Part shown: one piece after another, positions 44,501 through 53,527 of the stretch | Numbering within the stretch: position 1 is the first letter of the stretch | How the letters are laid out: every line of letters begins with the position of its first letter | Source: Anaerocolumna sp. MB42-C2 | Lineage (GTDB): Bacteria > Bacillota > Clostridia > Lachnospirales > Lachnospiraceae | Length of the DNA: 64,000 nt | Reading direction: 5' to 3' | Assembly: GCF_030913705.1 (NCBI RefSeq) | Contig: NZ_CP133190.1 | Location: 682,001 to 746,000, forward strand | Notes under the pieces: generated by a model | The model's database searches: none | Seen by the model: only the letters and a program-made list of their open reading frames with translations | What the model was told of the DNA's origin: nothing | Made by a program: the position numbers and the translations under genes

Positions 44501-45319
44501 TCAAGAACTATTTTTGATAGGGTAGCAAATTTCGGTGACAAAGTTCTCCGGGTTTGGTTCATTTTCCGGAGATATATAATACACATTGAACGCCTTTCCT
44601 GATATCCTATAACCATTTTCCACAATCCAATGATAAATGTATCTATTGATATCACCTAACCGACTGTATTTGCCCTGAAACGCCACGACAGCCGCTTCAG
44701 TTTCAAGCATCTCCGAAAATTGCAGTCCCTCTATGTTCGATCCAGCCTGCTCGACGACTCTAAAGACCTCAGTGTCGATTAATTTATTTTCAAAATTCAC
44801 GCTGTGCGTCATTGCTATACAATATTGCACATCCGCAAGCCTGACTCCATTTGCCCTGCATGCCATATCTAGGCGTTCCCACAGCAGCCCTTCTTCGGTG
44901 AATTCCCTTATAACATCGCGCAGGCTGACAACTCTGCGTGAGGAAAGTCTCTTAACGCTTACTGACAATGTGCATCCGTTCTGCGTATCAAGCTCATTGA
45001 GCGCCTGCCACATCTGCGCGATCTGCCTTTCCGTTATAGATAGGCTTTCTTCTTTTTCCCTTATCTTGCTTTCCAGAAAAGTTCTGATTCTTTCGTCTGT
45101 AGTGTTATCCATCAGTATTTCGGATATTTCATTTAGACCAAAACCAAGGCTTTTTAGCACTTGAATATGATTTGCACGGACAATTTGCTTTTCGCCGTAA
45201 AATCGGTAGTTGTTCATATGGTCTATTTGTTCCGGCTTAAGTAGCCCAATCTTGTCATAGTTTCGGAGCATATGGATGCTGATTCCGGACAGATTTGAGA
45301 ATTCTCCGATTTTTAGCAT
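44501..45319 (-). CDS. MerR-family regulator with GyrI-like effector domain
   Basis: 272 residues. Residues 1-70 form the MerR helix-turn-helix (LKIGEFSNLSGISIHMLRNY then NNYRFYGEKQIVRANHIQVL). A coiled coil at 75-115 is followed by a GyrI/effector-binding domain from ~120 on. This is the BmrR/TipA type that activates promoters on ligand binding. AAGAGGTG precedes the ATG. First gene of the operon with the BtrH-like and GyrI-like genes. Confidence 0.88.
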   Translation of the reverse strand: MLKIGEFSNLSGISIHMLRNYDKIGLLKPEQIDHMNNYRFYGEKQIVRANHIQVLKSLGFGLNEISEILMDNTTDERIRTFLESKIREKEESLSITERQIAQMWQALNELDTQNGCTLSVSVKRLSSRRVVSLRDVIREFTEEGLLWERLDMACRANGVRLADVQYCIAMTHSVNFENKLIDTEVFRVVEQAGSNIEGLQFSEMLETEAAVVAFQGKYSRLGDINRYIYHWIVENGYRISGKAFNVYYISPENEPNPENFVTEICYPIKNSS

Positions 45320-45423
45320 AGTTCACCTCTTATGCTTATTCTGCATTATATAAATAACCAGAAATTCGATCTGCTCTATCAATTCCAGTTTATGGGTAAC
45401 TTTAACAGCTGCATTTTTCTATC

Positions 45424-45452
45424 AGTATACCAGTAAACGGCTGTTCTATCAA
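45424..45452 (-). promoter_or_regulatory. candidate promoter of the MerR operon
   Basis: On the minus strand TTGATA (45447-45452) and TATACT (45424-45429) with a 17-base spacer, 105 bases before the MerR start. The normal spacer suggests MerR is not the classical activator of this site. Confidence 0.5.
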
Positions 45453-45546
45453 TAAAAAATACCTATTCTGTAAATTATATTTGCATTCACAATATCCCTT
45501 CCATGGTATGTGAAGGAGCAAAAGAGTTTACTACTAAGAAGAAACG

Positions 45547-45701
45547 TTAACTTTTTCTCAATATCGGTATTCCTTGTACCTGCCTTCCGTCATTGTCTTC
45601 TTTCATGACAGGACTTGCATAAGGATTGCCTATTGCTTTTATCCCAGAATAGTAAATCCTATTGAGTGAACAACATTTCTCACACATTTTTCTATATCCA
45701 T
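45547..45701 (-). pseudogene. C-terminal gene fragment with a frameshift, family not identified
   Basis: MDIEKCVRNVVHSIGFTILG is followed by a stop, but the adjacent frame continues IKAIGNPYASPVMKEDNDGR with QVQGIPILRKS and a stop. The join gives a plausible protein end of ~51 residues. I could not place the family with confidence. Confidence 0.4.
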
Positions 45702-45771
45702 GAGTTCCTTACCTTTATACAAATATAGCAAAATTATTTCTTATAACTCGTCAGTTTTTTCAAGTTAATAA

Positions 45772-45841
45772 AACGCACGTCTCTACGTGCGTTGAATGGT
45801 CAAAAAAGATACCGCTTGAACCTGGTGGTACCTTAGCGGTA
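45772..45841 (-). terminator. two tandem hairpins without an adjacent intact gene
   Basis: On the minus strand TACCGCT/AAGCGGTA is followed by six T residues, and AACGCACGT/ACGTGCGTT by TTATT. Both look like intrinsic terminators, yet no intact minus-strand gene ends here, so they probably belonged to a deleted gene. Confidence 0.5.
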
Positions 45842-45956
45842 GAGTGTACTTGTAATAACAGGATGATATGCTATGGAAATTGTATCTTAACTATGCAGAT
45901 ATTTTTTATATTACAATTCAACCTATAATTATGCTTATTGTGTAGGTGGTGTGCTA

Positions 45957-46127
45957 GGAATTTATCCAGCTAAAGAAGACTGTCTAATTATTCGCCATCA
46001 ATACAATGAAATTCCACCAAGAGTAGAATATGAATTATCAGAGCTTAGTCAAAAACTCATAGTTGTTTTACAGTCTCTTGGTGAATGGGGGGGTGAAGTT
46101 TATAAATATAAAAAACTATCTGACTAA
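45957..46127 (+). pseudogene. HxlR-family regulator, C-terminal fragment
   Basis: The frame EDCLIIRHQYNEIPPRVEYE and LSELSQKLIVVLQSLGEWG matches the wing and last helix of HxlR regulators (L..GLI.R..Y..VPPRVEY.LT). The N-terminal helix-turn-helix is absent. Only remnants are present on either side. Confidence 0.8.
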
Positions 46128-46316
46128 TATAAGCCTATAGTTGATACATTTTATAATGAACTATCATTTTTCCGAAAATACAATTACCTATTAACAGCTC
46201 TTTTTCATTGTCAGTAATACCAGGTATCTTTCAAATGAAGAAATTGTATTTCAAAGAATAGCTGTTAGATAACCGTTGTCTATCCATGTATTACCTCCTG
46301 CAATTTATATTGAAAT
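46128..46316. other. stretch without a supported gene
   Basis: An AGGAGG followed by a short minus-strand frame (MDRQRLSNSYSLKYNFFI, 46236-46292) is the only gene-like signal. It is too short to support. Confidence 0.3.
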
Positions 46317-46351
46317 AAAAAAACCATCAACCGATATTGATAGGTGATGGG
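46317..46351 (-). terminator. terminator of the HAD gene
   Basis: On the minus strand CCATCA pairs with TGATGG (arms at 46345-46350 and 46324-46329), followed by seven T residues. Confidence 0.75.
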
Positions 46352-46426
46352 TATATACCTCTTACTTATTAATTTTATTTAGTACATAATACATTATTTA
46401 TAAATGTTGCGAATCAAATGTTACAC

Positions 46427-47059
46427 TCATAATACATTTAACAATTCATCTAAATTCGTAATTTCTGTATCTGGAAAGAATTCTTCTGTCTTGGGATTCT
46501 GCATTCCACCAAAACCTTGCTTAATCCATATTGTTTTCATTCCAATGACCTTTGCCGGAAATATATCGTTATCTAATCGGTCTCCTACCATAACTGTTTC
46601 AGAAGCGTTGTATCCTGATTGTTCGAGAGCTATTTGAAAGAGTTTAATATCTGGTTTCATAATTTGATAATCCCAGGATGAAATGATAAATGAAAAATAC
46701 TTTAATATTCCCCATGAATTTAACCTATCTACAAGCCCATCTGTTTGATTAGCAATGATACCAAGTTTATATTTATGTGATAATGACTGCAAAACTAAAT
46801 CAGTGTTATCGTATAGCTTTTCAAGTTCATGGCGATACGGAGCAGATTTTAAAAACCCAAACTTCTGTATAACTGTTCTATATTGAGGTTTATATGCTAT
46901 CGTTGCACGAATGATTTCCTCATATATTTGCTTATGGGAAAGACCCAAAATTTTTACGTCTTCCATTTCTGCTTGTTCTATACATCGTTGCACCCATACA
47001 TCATCCTCATTAATCAACGTATAACCAATATCGAAAAATATACATTTAATATTTTTCAT
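46427..47059 (-). CDS. HAD-family hydrolase
   Basis: 210 residues. Motif I is FFDIGYTL near residue 10 (nucleophile Asp; the usual second Asp is Gly, as in some YjjG/YrfG-like members). Motif II is IIANQTDG, motif III the Lys in MKPDIKLFQIAL, motif IV VGDRLDNDIFPAKVIGMK. The substrate is unknown, likely a small phosphate ester. GGAGG precedes the ATG. Its upstream region has TATAAT and sequence loosely similar to the dispersed promoter repeat, but without the invariant core. Confidence 0.85.
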   Translation of the reverse strand: MKNIKCIFFDIGYTLINEDDVWVQRCIEQAEMEDVKILGLSHKQIYEEIIRATIAYKPQYRTVIQKFGFLKSAPYRHELEKLYDNTDLVLQSLSHKYKLGIIANQTDGLVDRLNSWGILKYFSFIISSWDYQIMKPDIKLFQIALEQSGYNASETVMVGDRLDNDIFPAKVIGMKTIWIKQGFGGMQNPKTEEFFPDTEITNLDELLNVL

Positions 47060-47163
47060 TACATTCCTCCGGGTTAATTACCACTTAGTTCGTCATAGGG
47101 GTCTACAGCCAACCATACTCATATTATACCCCATAATTAGATTTATCGATATTTATTGAAATT

Positions 47164-47481
47164 CTAATCTAAGTTTACTAAGTAATTGACCTTTATCCCT
47201 TTTGCTAACGCATACTTGATTTCAGATTTTGTACTACTGCCGATATATCCGTCTACATTAACTACATAGATTTCATCGGCCATATCAATCTTCCTCTTAT
47301 GCATATCATCAAGCATTTCCTTTGTTCCTTCAATCCAAACTTCATTATCACCAGAATGTCCGAACAATCCAACAGAAATAACAATAATGCCCTGGAGAGT
47401 TAATTGCTTTTGTGCTTCCAGAAAAGCATCTTTAAATTTCGTACTTCCGCACAAAGTAATGACTTTATATTTTCCTACCAT
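47164..47481 (-). CDS. DUF4406 / nucleoside 2-deoxyribosyltransferase-like protein
   Basis: 105 residues. ITLCGSTKFKDAFLEAQKQL (nucleotide-binding GST motif), then MLDDMHKRKIDMADEIYVVN and GYIGSSTKSEIKYALAKGIK. This is the Rossmann-like fold of short deoxyribosyltransferase-like proteins encoded by phages and mobile elements. AGGAG precedes the ATG. Probably nucleotide salvage or modification; substrate unknown. Confidence 0.8.
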   Translation of the reverse strand: MVGKYKVITLCGSTKFKDAFLEAQKQLTLQGIIVISVGLFGHSGDNEVWIEGTKEMLDDMHKRKIDMADEIYVVNVDGYIGSSTKSEIKYALAKGIKVNYLVNLD

Positions 47482-47609
47482 AAGATCTCCTATCTTAGTC
47501 CGCTAAATCCTAATTACCTAAATACTTGTTCGATATAATCACTATTTAGCAATATAAAACTATTGTTACTCAATATGTAACATTGTGAAGTAAAACAATA
47601 TATACGCTA

Positions 47610-47876
47610 TTATCTGCAAATAAAACACTCTTCATTATTTTGTTCTTTGTAGGTTATCGCAAGATTTCTTAAATGCTCAACCACATTGGGATTCCAAGTA
47701 ACTTTTTTAGTAAGCCAATCGCATGTAAATTCATTGCATAAACCGCAAAAATGAAACATTATGCTTATTAGCACATTTGTAAATCGGGCATCCGCCTGAT
47801 TGCGACCATTCTTTGCAGTTTCCATCAGTTTCTATGCAACCTTTACATATATCTTCTCTAAGGAAATTGTCTGCTA
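47610..47876 (-). pseudogene. DUF3795 protein with a frameshift
   Basis: From about 47876 one frame reads CKGCIETDGNCKEWSQSGGC then PIYKCANKHNVSF. The next frame continues CGLCNEFTCDWLTKKVTWNP with VVEHLRNLA. Together they give the Cys-rich DUF3795 pattern, broken by one frameshift near 47760. The very N-terminus with the first Cys pair is also missing. Confidence 0.75.
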
Positions 47877-48099
47877 TCGAATGTCACTCAACATTAACTT
47901 ATTATTTTGTGAAAGAAAATTATTCACATCCACCTCAATATTTCCAGTTAACTCGGTTATATTGATGTATTGGTAATTACTAATATTCATTGCTCACGTA
48001 TAATCCAAATATCTCAGATGGTAATTGGATTATTTCCTTTCTCCCAAAAATTACTGGGTATTTCACCTCATATTCTCTATAATTCGTTACAATTGTGAA
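47877..48099. other. intergenic stretch
   Basis: No supported gene or hairpin seen between the DUF3795 remnant and the GyrI-like gene. Confidence 0.3.
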
Positions 48100-48564
48100 T
48101 TATATTGCTATGATGGGAACAAAATTATCAGATAGGTGATATCCCATTTTATCTTTAAATATTTTTGGTGTTAACACATGAGCCATTGTATAACGTATAG
48201 TTGTATCATTTTCTTCCGTTGATAATTCAAAGCAACCACTTTCAATTACCCATTTACAAATTTGTTCTTTCGTAATATTACTATCCTCATCAGTGTCCCT
48301 TGACGTTGCAACAGCATATAGACCGCCTGGAAAATCTACTAATTTGTATTTATCAAAGTTGTCATAATTGTCAGGGACGGCAAAAACCCATTCCATATAT
48401 TCTTCTTTCTCGTTATACCACATAAAGTCCCGAGGTGTGATATAATGACTTACGTCTATTGCCGACCACCATTTATCAAACGCCTCGAATTCTTCCATAT
48501 TAGTTATTGCTCCTGAACTTACCACTTTTAATTGCGGTATATTGATTATTCTTATATTCTGCAT
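48100..48564 (-). CDS. GyrI-like effector-binding protein (intact copy)
   Basis: 154 residues of the AraC-effector/GyrI fold: MQNIRIINIPQLKVVSSGAI at the start, FMWYNEKEEYMEWVFAVPDN, FPGGLYAVATSRDTDED and the ending DNFVPIIAI. Such free-standing domains bind small molecules. GAGGAC precedes the ATG and repeat copy B supplies the upstream region. A second copy of the same length at 54923-55387 is inactivated by a stop, so this unit has been duplicated with its promoter. Confidence 0.82.
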   Translation of the reverse strand: MQNIRIINIPQLKVVSSGAITNMEEFEAFDKWWSAIDVSHYITPRDFMWYNEKEEYMEWVFAVPDNYDNFDKYKLVDFPGGLYAVATSRDTDEDSNITKEQICKWVIESGCFELSTEENDTTIRYTMAHVLTPKIFKDKMGYHLSDNFVPIIAI

Positions 48565-48616
48565 GTAAATGTCCTCTTATTTTATTGTTTTTTCTATGCT
48601 TTATTCGTATTTGAAA

Positions 48617-48740
48617 CCAACAGCGAATCAATATTTATACTATATCATACTGATTAGATTATTTCTACCTTTTTATTCCAATTATATCAGCTATCAATAT
48701 TCAATTATTAATGTACTTAATTCACCAAATCCCAATTTAC
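48617..48740 (-). repeat. dispersed promoter repeat, copy B
   Basis: Core CTACCTTTTTATTCCAA at 48665-48681. On the minus strand TAGAAA and TATAGT are 17 bases apart, as in copy A, with which it is nearly identical over the promoter part. It drives the GyrI-like gene. Confidence 0.82.
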
Positions 48741-48810
48741 CTTTCTAATACAATATCAGTATTATCCACTCCCTGATATTAGTATTAAAGCAATTCTTTT
48801 TAACCCTCCA

Positions 48811-49014
48811 TCAATGAAATGGTATTTCTTCATCCAAACTATCCGGCACCCTTACAAAACCTTCTCCACTTGCCTGACCGGTTTCCTGTTGCATCCCACG
48901 AGTTTTACTTTCCGCGAATTCCAGTTCATCAACCATTATTTTAATACCATATATCTTCTGTCCTTCCATATTAATGTAATTATCATTCTGGATTCTTCCC
49001 ACAATAGCCAATAT
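48811..49014 (-). pseudogene. ssb: single-stranded DNA-binding protein, C-terminal half
   Basis: The frame AIVGRIQNDNYINMEGQKIY, VDELEFAESKT and the terminal DSLDEEIPFH is the end of an SSB protein, including the acidic DEEIPF-type tail that binds partner proteins. The first half of the OB fold is replaced by a piece of another gene, so it cannot bind DNA. Plasmid- and element-encoded SSBs are common, so this is probably mobile-element debris. Confidence 0.82.
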
Positions 49015-49232
49015 TTAAATTCGAAAGATAATTCATCTAACGATGTTCCGGTTTTGTGCTTTTTTCGGATTTCCTAATTGCGTAGTTTGTAATAATTTCG
49101 GGCGCCTGATTGCTCACCCCATTGTTTTTTCGACTTGATATTTGGAATATAAAGTGTTTCACCCGAAATATATGTTTGTAACTCTTGCAACTGTTTATCC
49201 GGTAGAATATCCTGTGCGTTTTTATATTTCAT
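49015..49232 (-). pseudogene. CD3324-like (Mor-type) DNA-binding protein with stop codon and truncation
   Basis: The frame MKYKNAQDILPDKQLQELQT, YISGETLYIPNIKSKKQWGE and ARNYYKLRN meets a TAG, then continues in frame EIRKKHKTGTSLDELSFEF before joining the SSB fragment. CD3324-like proteins have exactly this order and end in a helix-turn-helix that is missing here. Its start overlaps the preceding small gene by 11 bases. Confidence 0.7.
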
Positions 49233-49365
49233 TTAGAAAATCCTCAAAGCAATCATATTCTCTAATGATTCCGCCGCCACCTGTAATTAGCTCTTTAACC
49301 TTGCTTTCTATAGCGTTTGCTTGAACCATAAACCCAGAGAGATTTTCTGAATTAAATTTTGACAT
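49222..49365 (-). CDS. 47-residue small protein of the element debris
   Basis: The frame MSKFNSENLSGFMVQANAIE, then SKVKELITGGGGIIREYDCF and EDFLNEI. It is complete, overlaps the CD3324-like start by 11 bases and follows the SAF-domain gene within ten bases, so the three form a former element operon. Family unknown to me. Confidence 0.5.
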   Translation of the reverse strand: MSKFNSENLSGFMVQANAIESKVKELITGGGGIIREYDCFEDFLNEI

Positions 49366-49374
49366 CAATTCAAA

Positions 49375-50118
49375 TTAATCAATACCAAAATCACTACACA
49401 CACGATTTAATTCTTCTTGAAGCATTATTCCCCATATATATGTTTTGGTAACATCTTTTTTGTCCGCGTATTTACGGATTCTTAACCATGTGTATGACAA
49501 TTCGGCATACCAATCAGCTAAATCTTGATAATTATTTTCCATACAAGGTTGAAGTGTCTCTTCCTCCGTATCTTCTTTATTTTTCGTATCTTCTTTCACA
49601 TCGTTTCCCTTTGCGGTTGTACTGGCCAGCACTTTTACATACTTCAATTCTTCCGGTATATGGGTTTCATTCGTATTGGAATCCGTGGTTATGATACTTA
49701 CAATATCCCCTGATAAAAGCTTACCGGATAAACCTGCTGCAAATGACTGCAAGGTAATACTCACTGCACTTTTTGTGCCGTCAAGATCCATAAGATATTC
49801 ATCTTTGGATAAGGGCGAAGAAAATAGTTTCTTGGGAATGATATATTCGGATGGATACATTTCGATTGCCGCATATTTACCGATAACTTCGTTTTTTGAC
49901 CGAATAACATCATCCGGCAGGTTATAACTCCCGACCTCTACGACCTTAATATCATCCTCTTCTATTAACATGCCTTTTTCAATTGACTTATCAATCTGGA
50001 TCACTTTCGTTTTGGCTTCCAGTGATTTAGTGTATAACAGGGTCAGTATAAAGCAAATTAATATCCCGAATACAATGGCTATTATGCCAATGATAGTTTT
50101 ATTTTTTAGTAATTTCAT
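49375..50118 (-). CDS. SAF-domain (CpaB/RcpC-like) membrane protein, probably a chimera
   Basis: 247 residues. The N-terminus has a membrane anchor (KTIIGIIAIVFGILICFILT). A SAF/CpaB domain follows (VIQIDKSIEKGMLIEEDDIK, VIGKYAAIEMYPSEYIIPKK, SGKLLSGDIVSIITTDSN). CpaB-like proteins of conjugative elements look like this. From residue ~195 the sequence changes to MENNYQDLADWYAELSYTWL and RVCSDFGID, which does not fit SAF proteins and may be the end of another gene joined in frame. AAAGG precedes the ATG. Possibly still expressed, but its function is doubtful. Confidence 0.6.
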   Translation of the reverse strand: MKLLKNKTIIGIIAIVFGILICFILTLLYTKSLEAKTKVIQIDKSIEKGMLIEEDDIKVVEVGSYNLPDDVIRSKNEVIGKYAAIEMYPSEYIIPKKLFSSPLSKDEYLMDLDGTKSAVSITLQSFAAGLSGKLLSGDIVSIITTDSNTNETHIPEELKYVKVLASTTAKGNDVKEDTKNKEDTEEETLQPCMENNYQDLADWYAELSYTWLRIRKYADKKDVTKTYIWGIMLQEELNRVCSDFGID

Positions 50119-50217
50119 TTCATTTTCCTTTCTCTTTTTTAATTTTTTATGGTTTCGAAAACAGTAATAAGTATCAGCTTCTTTCTTTAAAATACACGAA
50201 AAAAAGTGCCCTCAATA

Positions 50218-50310
50218 TCAATAATGATAAATGATTGCACTTAATTGTTTCATAGCATATTCCATAGCTTGTGTTTCGTTAAAGAAATGAATCTCTAAAT
50301 TACCCTCATG
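50218..50310 (-). pseudogene. short C-terminal remnant
   Basis: A frame open on its left reads EGNLEIHFFNETQAMEYAMK with QLSAIIYHY and a stop. No start codon or ribosome site is found, so it is the tail of a lost gene of unknown family. Confidence 0.3.
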
Positions 50311-50370
50311 CTAACGCCTATGCTATTTGGGCATAAATCCAGAAGAAAAGCGTCTTTTGCTATTCTTTTC

Positions 50371-50390
50371 AAGCCTCGTATCCGAGGCTT
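50371..50390. terminator. terminator near the lipoprotein gene
   Basis: AAGCCTCG and CGAGGCTT form a perfect 8-bp stem around TATC, followed by TT on the plus strand. It lies just after the end of the lipoprotein gene and could act on either strand. Confidence 0.6.
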
Positions 50391-50423
50391 TTGGCCCGCA
50401 TGTACTTGGCGAGACTATTCATA

Positions 50424-50882
50424 CTAATTTTCATTCTTTAATTCTATTGTCTGAGTAGTACCATCTATAGCAATATTAACTTCTATTATTTCATCTGCAC
50501 TTTCAATTGCGCCGCCTGAACTTGCTGAACTTAAAGTAAATACTCTTTCGGTTGGCTGAGCATCCTCATAATTTTCTTCTAATGTGCCACCGCTCACACT
50601 GCTTTTATATGATATCATTAAATTTTTCGTTGATGATAATTCTGATAGATCTTTCTGGTAAGTTGCTGTTAATACCTTACTGACATTGTTTTCATAACTT
50701 AACGTGCCTTTTTTCTCTGTAAATGTTTCTTCAGCATTAATATTTAGTTCAACGTTCCAAAGTTCATTTTCACCTTTAAAAGTATAGGTACTAATTTTGG
50801 TATCTTTATCAGTGTCCTTTTTATTAGAACAACCTGAAAACATAAGACATATTACAGTTAATAAAATAATTACTTTCCTCAT
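50424..50882 (-). CDS. lipoprotein of unknown function
   Basis: 152 residues from the ATG at 50882. A lipoprotein signal peptide is clear: MRKVIILLTVICLMFSGC, with the lipobox Cys at residue 18, then a Lys/Asp-rich linker. The rest is beta-rich (YTFKGENELWNVELNINAEE) with no recognised domain. It should be anchored outside the membrane. Single gene with a hairpin terminator at its end. Confidence 0.72.
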   Translation of the reverse strand: MRKVIILLTVICLMFSGCSNKKDTDKDTKISTYTFKGENELWNVELNINAEETFTEKKGTLSYENNVSKVLTATYQKDLSELSSTKNLMISYKSSVSGGTLEENYEDAQPTERVFTLSSASSGGAIESADEIIEVNIAIDGTTQTIELKNEN

Positions 50883-50894
50883 ACTTAACCCCAC

Positions 50895-51091
50895 TTATTT
50901 TTTAGTTTGGCTCTATTAGATAATTAAATAAGGTATATAAAGATAAAATATCTTTTGTGACATTATCATATTGTATCACTCAATAATCCTCCCTTTTTTA
51001 CATTCTACTATATGAGTTTTTGCTTTACAACAGATAAAGAATGCGAATTAACTCATATTCACATAATGCATCTTTTCATGTATAACGGCAA
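50895..51091. other. intergenic stretch upstream of the lipoprotein gene
   Basis: AT-rich leader of the lipoprotein gene; no other gene seen. Confidence 0.3.
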
Positions 51092-51517
51092 CTATACTTT
51101 CACATAAATTTTATGGATACAACAATCATTCCCGCCCATAAGTGTTTGTATTACATCACAACCCAATTTACTGTTGAAACCATGGACGAAATCCTCGTCC
51201 ATATTATAATGCAATGCATAGATCAGTTCATCTCTATTTATGTCATAAGCAATTTTTCCCACTAGGCATCCTGTAGACTTAATTAAGACGTGTTTATCAT
51301 CTTTCTCAATAATGTTTTCATCAATTCCATGTGAAAAAGCAGGAATAATATCCATCACTTCAGAACCAAAAGCAATTCTCAATGATTCTATCAACATAAG
51401 CGTTCTCTCAAGATGCCATCGATATAATCCATAAGTGTCAATACCTTTTTCTTGAATTACTCTTAACGTTTCATCACCGAACTTTTCACGAACAGCGTCA
51501 ATCCATACTTCAAAGAG
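51092..51517 (-). pseudogene. 5'-truncated gene, distantly ATC-hydrolase-like
   Basis: The frame is open from 51517 without any start codon or ribosome site (FEVWIDAVREKFGDETLRVI) and runs to GGNDCCIHKIYVKV. The Cys-Cys end recalls the ATC-hydrolase-like family, but the match is weak. An internal ATG at 51397 has no ribosome site. It is most likely a remnant. Confidence 0.45.
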
Positions 51518-51683
51518 TCAAGCCTAAACAAAGAATATATAAATTTTCTACTTCACAATAGATAACGATTTCGAACGATACAAACCATACCGATAAATTT
51601 TCAATTACCGCTTTGAATTATAAAAATAATGGGAACTCAGTATGACTAGTCTGACTTCTGGTTTTGCACTTTTTATGTACCAA

Positions 51684-52274
51684 TTACTTATCTGTATACC
51701 AAACCTTAAAAATACAGTCTTTCCCATCTGTTGCAAATGTCTCAATAATATCCATGTTGCATAATTTTTCTGGAAAAACAAATTGGAAAATACTTTTTAA
51801 TGTTCCCTGACAGCATCTACACCATGTAGTTGAGGGTGGATTTTTCCATCCTCCTTTAATAACATAACACACACAGCTATTTCCAAAACTAAAATGAGAA
51901 TAAAATACGCCTTCCCTGTATTCAACTTTTCTTCCAGCACGGCCTCTGCCATCCAAAAATTCCGCTACTGCCTGCATATATTCTATATCTTCTTGATGTT
52001 TTGCACGTAATTCCTTGAAATATTTCGTATTATAAGTAGAATATTTATTAGCTTTAATACATGCACATTCTTCTCTAATTGATATTAACTCTTGTTCTTC
52101 AATGGATTCTTCTAGGCGTTTTGTCAATTTTTCTGCCCATTGTGCAATTTGTGTAGAACTTTCTTCTCCGGATAAATAGTCAAGTCCAGTAAGTATTTTA
52201 TCAGCTTGTTCTTTACCAAATTTTAAAGTAATTTGTTTATGTAATTTTTCCAAATGCTTAATTGCATTATCCAT
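51684..52274 (-). CDS. cysteine-containing protein of unknown function
   Basis: 196 residues; AGGAGG lies before the ATG. The first half is helical (MDNAIKHLEKLHKQITLKFG). The second half has Cys-rich pieces (GNSCVCYVIKGGWKNPPSTT and WCRCCQGTLKSIFQFVF). The pattern suggests a metal- or heme-binding domain, but I recognise no named family with confidence. Single gene with its own leader, on the minus strand like its neighbours. Confidence 0.6.
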   Translation of the reverse strand: MDNAIKHLEKLHKQITLKFGKEQADKILTGLDYLSGEESSTQIAQWAEKLTKRLEESIEEQELISIREECACIKANKYSTYNTKYFKELRAKHQEDIEYMQAVAEFLDGRGRAGRKVEYREGVFYSHFSFGNSCVCYVIKGGWKNPPSTTWCRCCQGTLKSIFQFVFPEKLCNMDIIETFATDGKDCIFKVWYTDK

Positions 52275-52430
52275 AGAATTATATACCTCCTTTTATATAT
52301 ACAGCTATTGCCCAAGCACATATGCGAAATTGGCAAGGTTCCTTAAATCCTCCAGCGCAACATTGACGCCAAGCCGTTTAGCTTAAAATTTATTAATATC
52401 GTGTATTAAGTATATTGCAGATTATTTTTG

Positions 52431-53255
52431 TCAGGTACATCTGCCCGCTTTGATGAGATTGAGTATAATATTAGGCACAACCTCCCTTCTGACAAGCTGG
52501 CGATAATCTTCCTCAGTTTGTGTTCTTCCGCTTATCAACGATTTATTTGCCATCGTATTGTCAGAAGCGCAGAATAGGGCAACCAGAGGTTTTTTCATTA
52601 GTTTTGCTGCCCTGAATGCCACAGCCGTTTCCATGTCTAGGAGATTGCATCCCGTATTTATGATGCTATCAATATGAGGAAATTGTGCAAAAATCGTGTC
52701 AGTGCAGAAAGCCCTGCCGATATGCCATTTGACATTATTTTTATTGCAAATATTTTCCGTTTCTATTTTAAGAAGTTTGAGTAAGGATGTATCGGGATAA
52801 GCTTTTTCACCAAAGGTATCCACACCGAGTTTGTCCGAGGCTATGTATCGGCTTGCACCGTCACCACAGACAGAATACTCAGGGATAACAATATCCCCTA
52901 TGCCTATTTCTGTATCCAAAGCACCAGCAGAACTGATAAATATAATTCTTTTACATTTTGATATACCCAAAGGTAGTAAAGTGTCCATGAATGCAGGAGC
53001 ACCACAACCCGTCTTAATAAAAGTCATTTCCATATCACCATTTTTTATATTCCACACTTTAGAACCATATAATGGTGCAGATGAGGTAAGCAATTCCGCT
53101 TTGCCAAGACCAGGCATCTTTTGTGGCTCCCAACCAGGTGAAATAATTACATCATCGTTAATCATATTTGAAGCAATTCCTAAACTATTAATACATACAT
53201 CCTCGTCACAGGCTCCAAACCGCTTCATGCCTGATATCAAATCGTTATAATCCAT
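52431..53255 (-). CDS. nucleoside phosphorylase-family protein
   Basis: 274 residues from the ATG at 53255, with GGGGGA eight bases upstream. Phosphorylase motifs: FIKTGCGAPAFMDTLLPLGI, IIFISSAGALDTEIGIGDIV, and LLDMETAVAFRAAKLMKKPL (the MExE-like nucleoside-binding loop), then ALFCASDN. It should cleave a purine or related nucleoside with phosphate; the exact base cannot be told. It is a one-gene unit with repeat copy C as promoter. Confidence 0.85.
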   Translation of the reverse strand: MDYNDLISGMKRFGACDEDVCINSLGIASNMINDDVIISPGWEPQKMPGLGKAELLTSSAPLYGSKVWNIKNGDMEMTFIKTGCGAPAFMDTLLPLGISKCKRIIFISSAGALDTEIGIGDIVIPEYSVCGDGASRYIASDKLGVDTFGEKAYPDTSLLKLLKIETENICNKNNVKWHIGRAFCTDTIFAQFPHIDSIINTGCNLLDMETAVAFRAAKLMKKPLVALFCASDNTMANKSLISGRTQTEEDYRQLVRREVVPNIILNLIKAGRCT

Positions 53256-53307
53256 CAAGACCATCCCCCATAATAATATAATTTTAAGATTACTTTTTGT
53301 TACTACA

Positions 53308-53425
53308 GTGAATTTTATTATACTACCATAAACAGATTAGTTCTACCTTTTTATTCCAACTTTATCATTTATCAATATACAGTTTTTAATGTACTTAATT
53401 CACTAAATCTTAATTTACTTGATGG
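53308..53425 (-). repeat. dispersed promoter repeat, copy C
   Basis: Core at 53343-53359. On the minus strand TAGAAC and TATAAT are 17 bases apart. The right half (TATCAATATACAG, GTACTTAATTCACTAAATC) mat­ches the other copies. It drives the nucleoside phosphorylase gene. Confidence 0.82.
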
Positions 53426-53447
53426 TATAAATTTTAGTTTAATACAT

Positions 53448-53481
53448 TAAAAACTACCAACTGAATTTGATAGCTGGTAGT
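53448..53481 (-). terminator. terminator of the LysM gene
   Basis: On the minus strand ACTACCA (53475-53481) pairs with TGGTAGT (53453-53459), followed by TTTTT. It lies between the LysM gene and repeat copy C. Confidence 0.75.
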
Positions 53482-53527
53482 AAATTTGATTCTGTGTTAA
53501 TCATATTAAAATCACTGTATAGCATAA

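Noticed and set aside
45805..45845. T-box-like sequence GGTGGTACC on the plus strand
   Set aside because: No stem I, specifier or following plus-strand terminator and gene; the hairpins make better minus-strand terminators.
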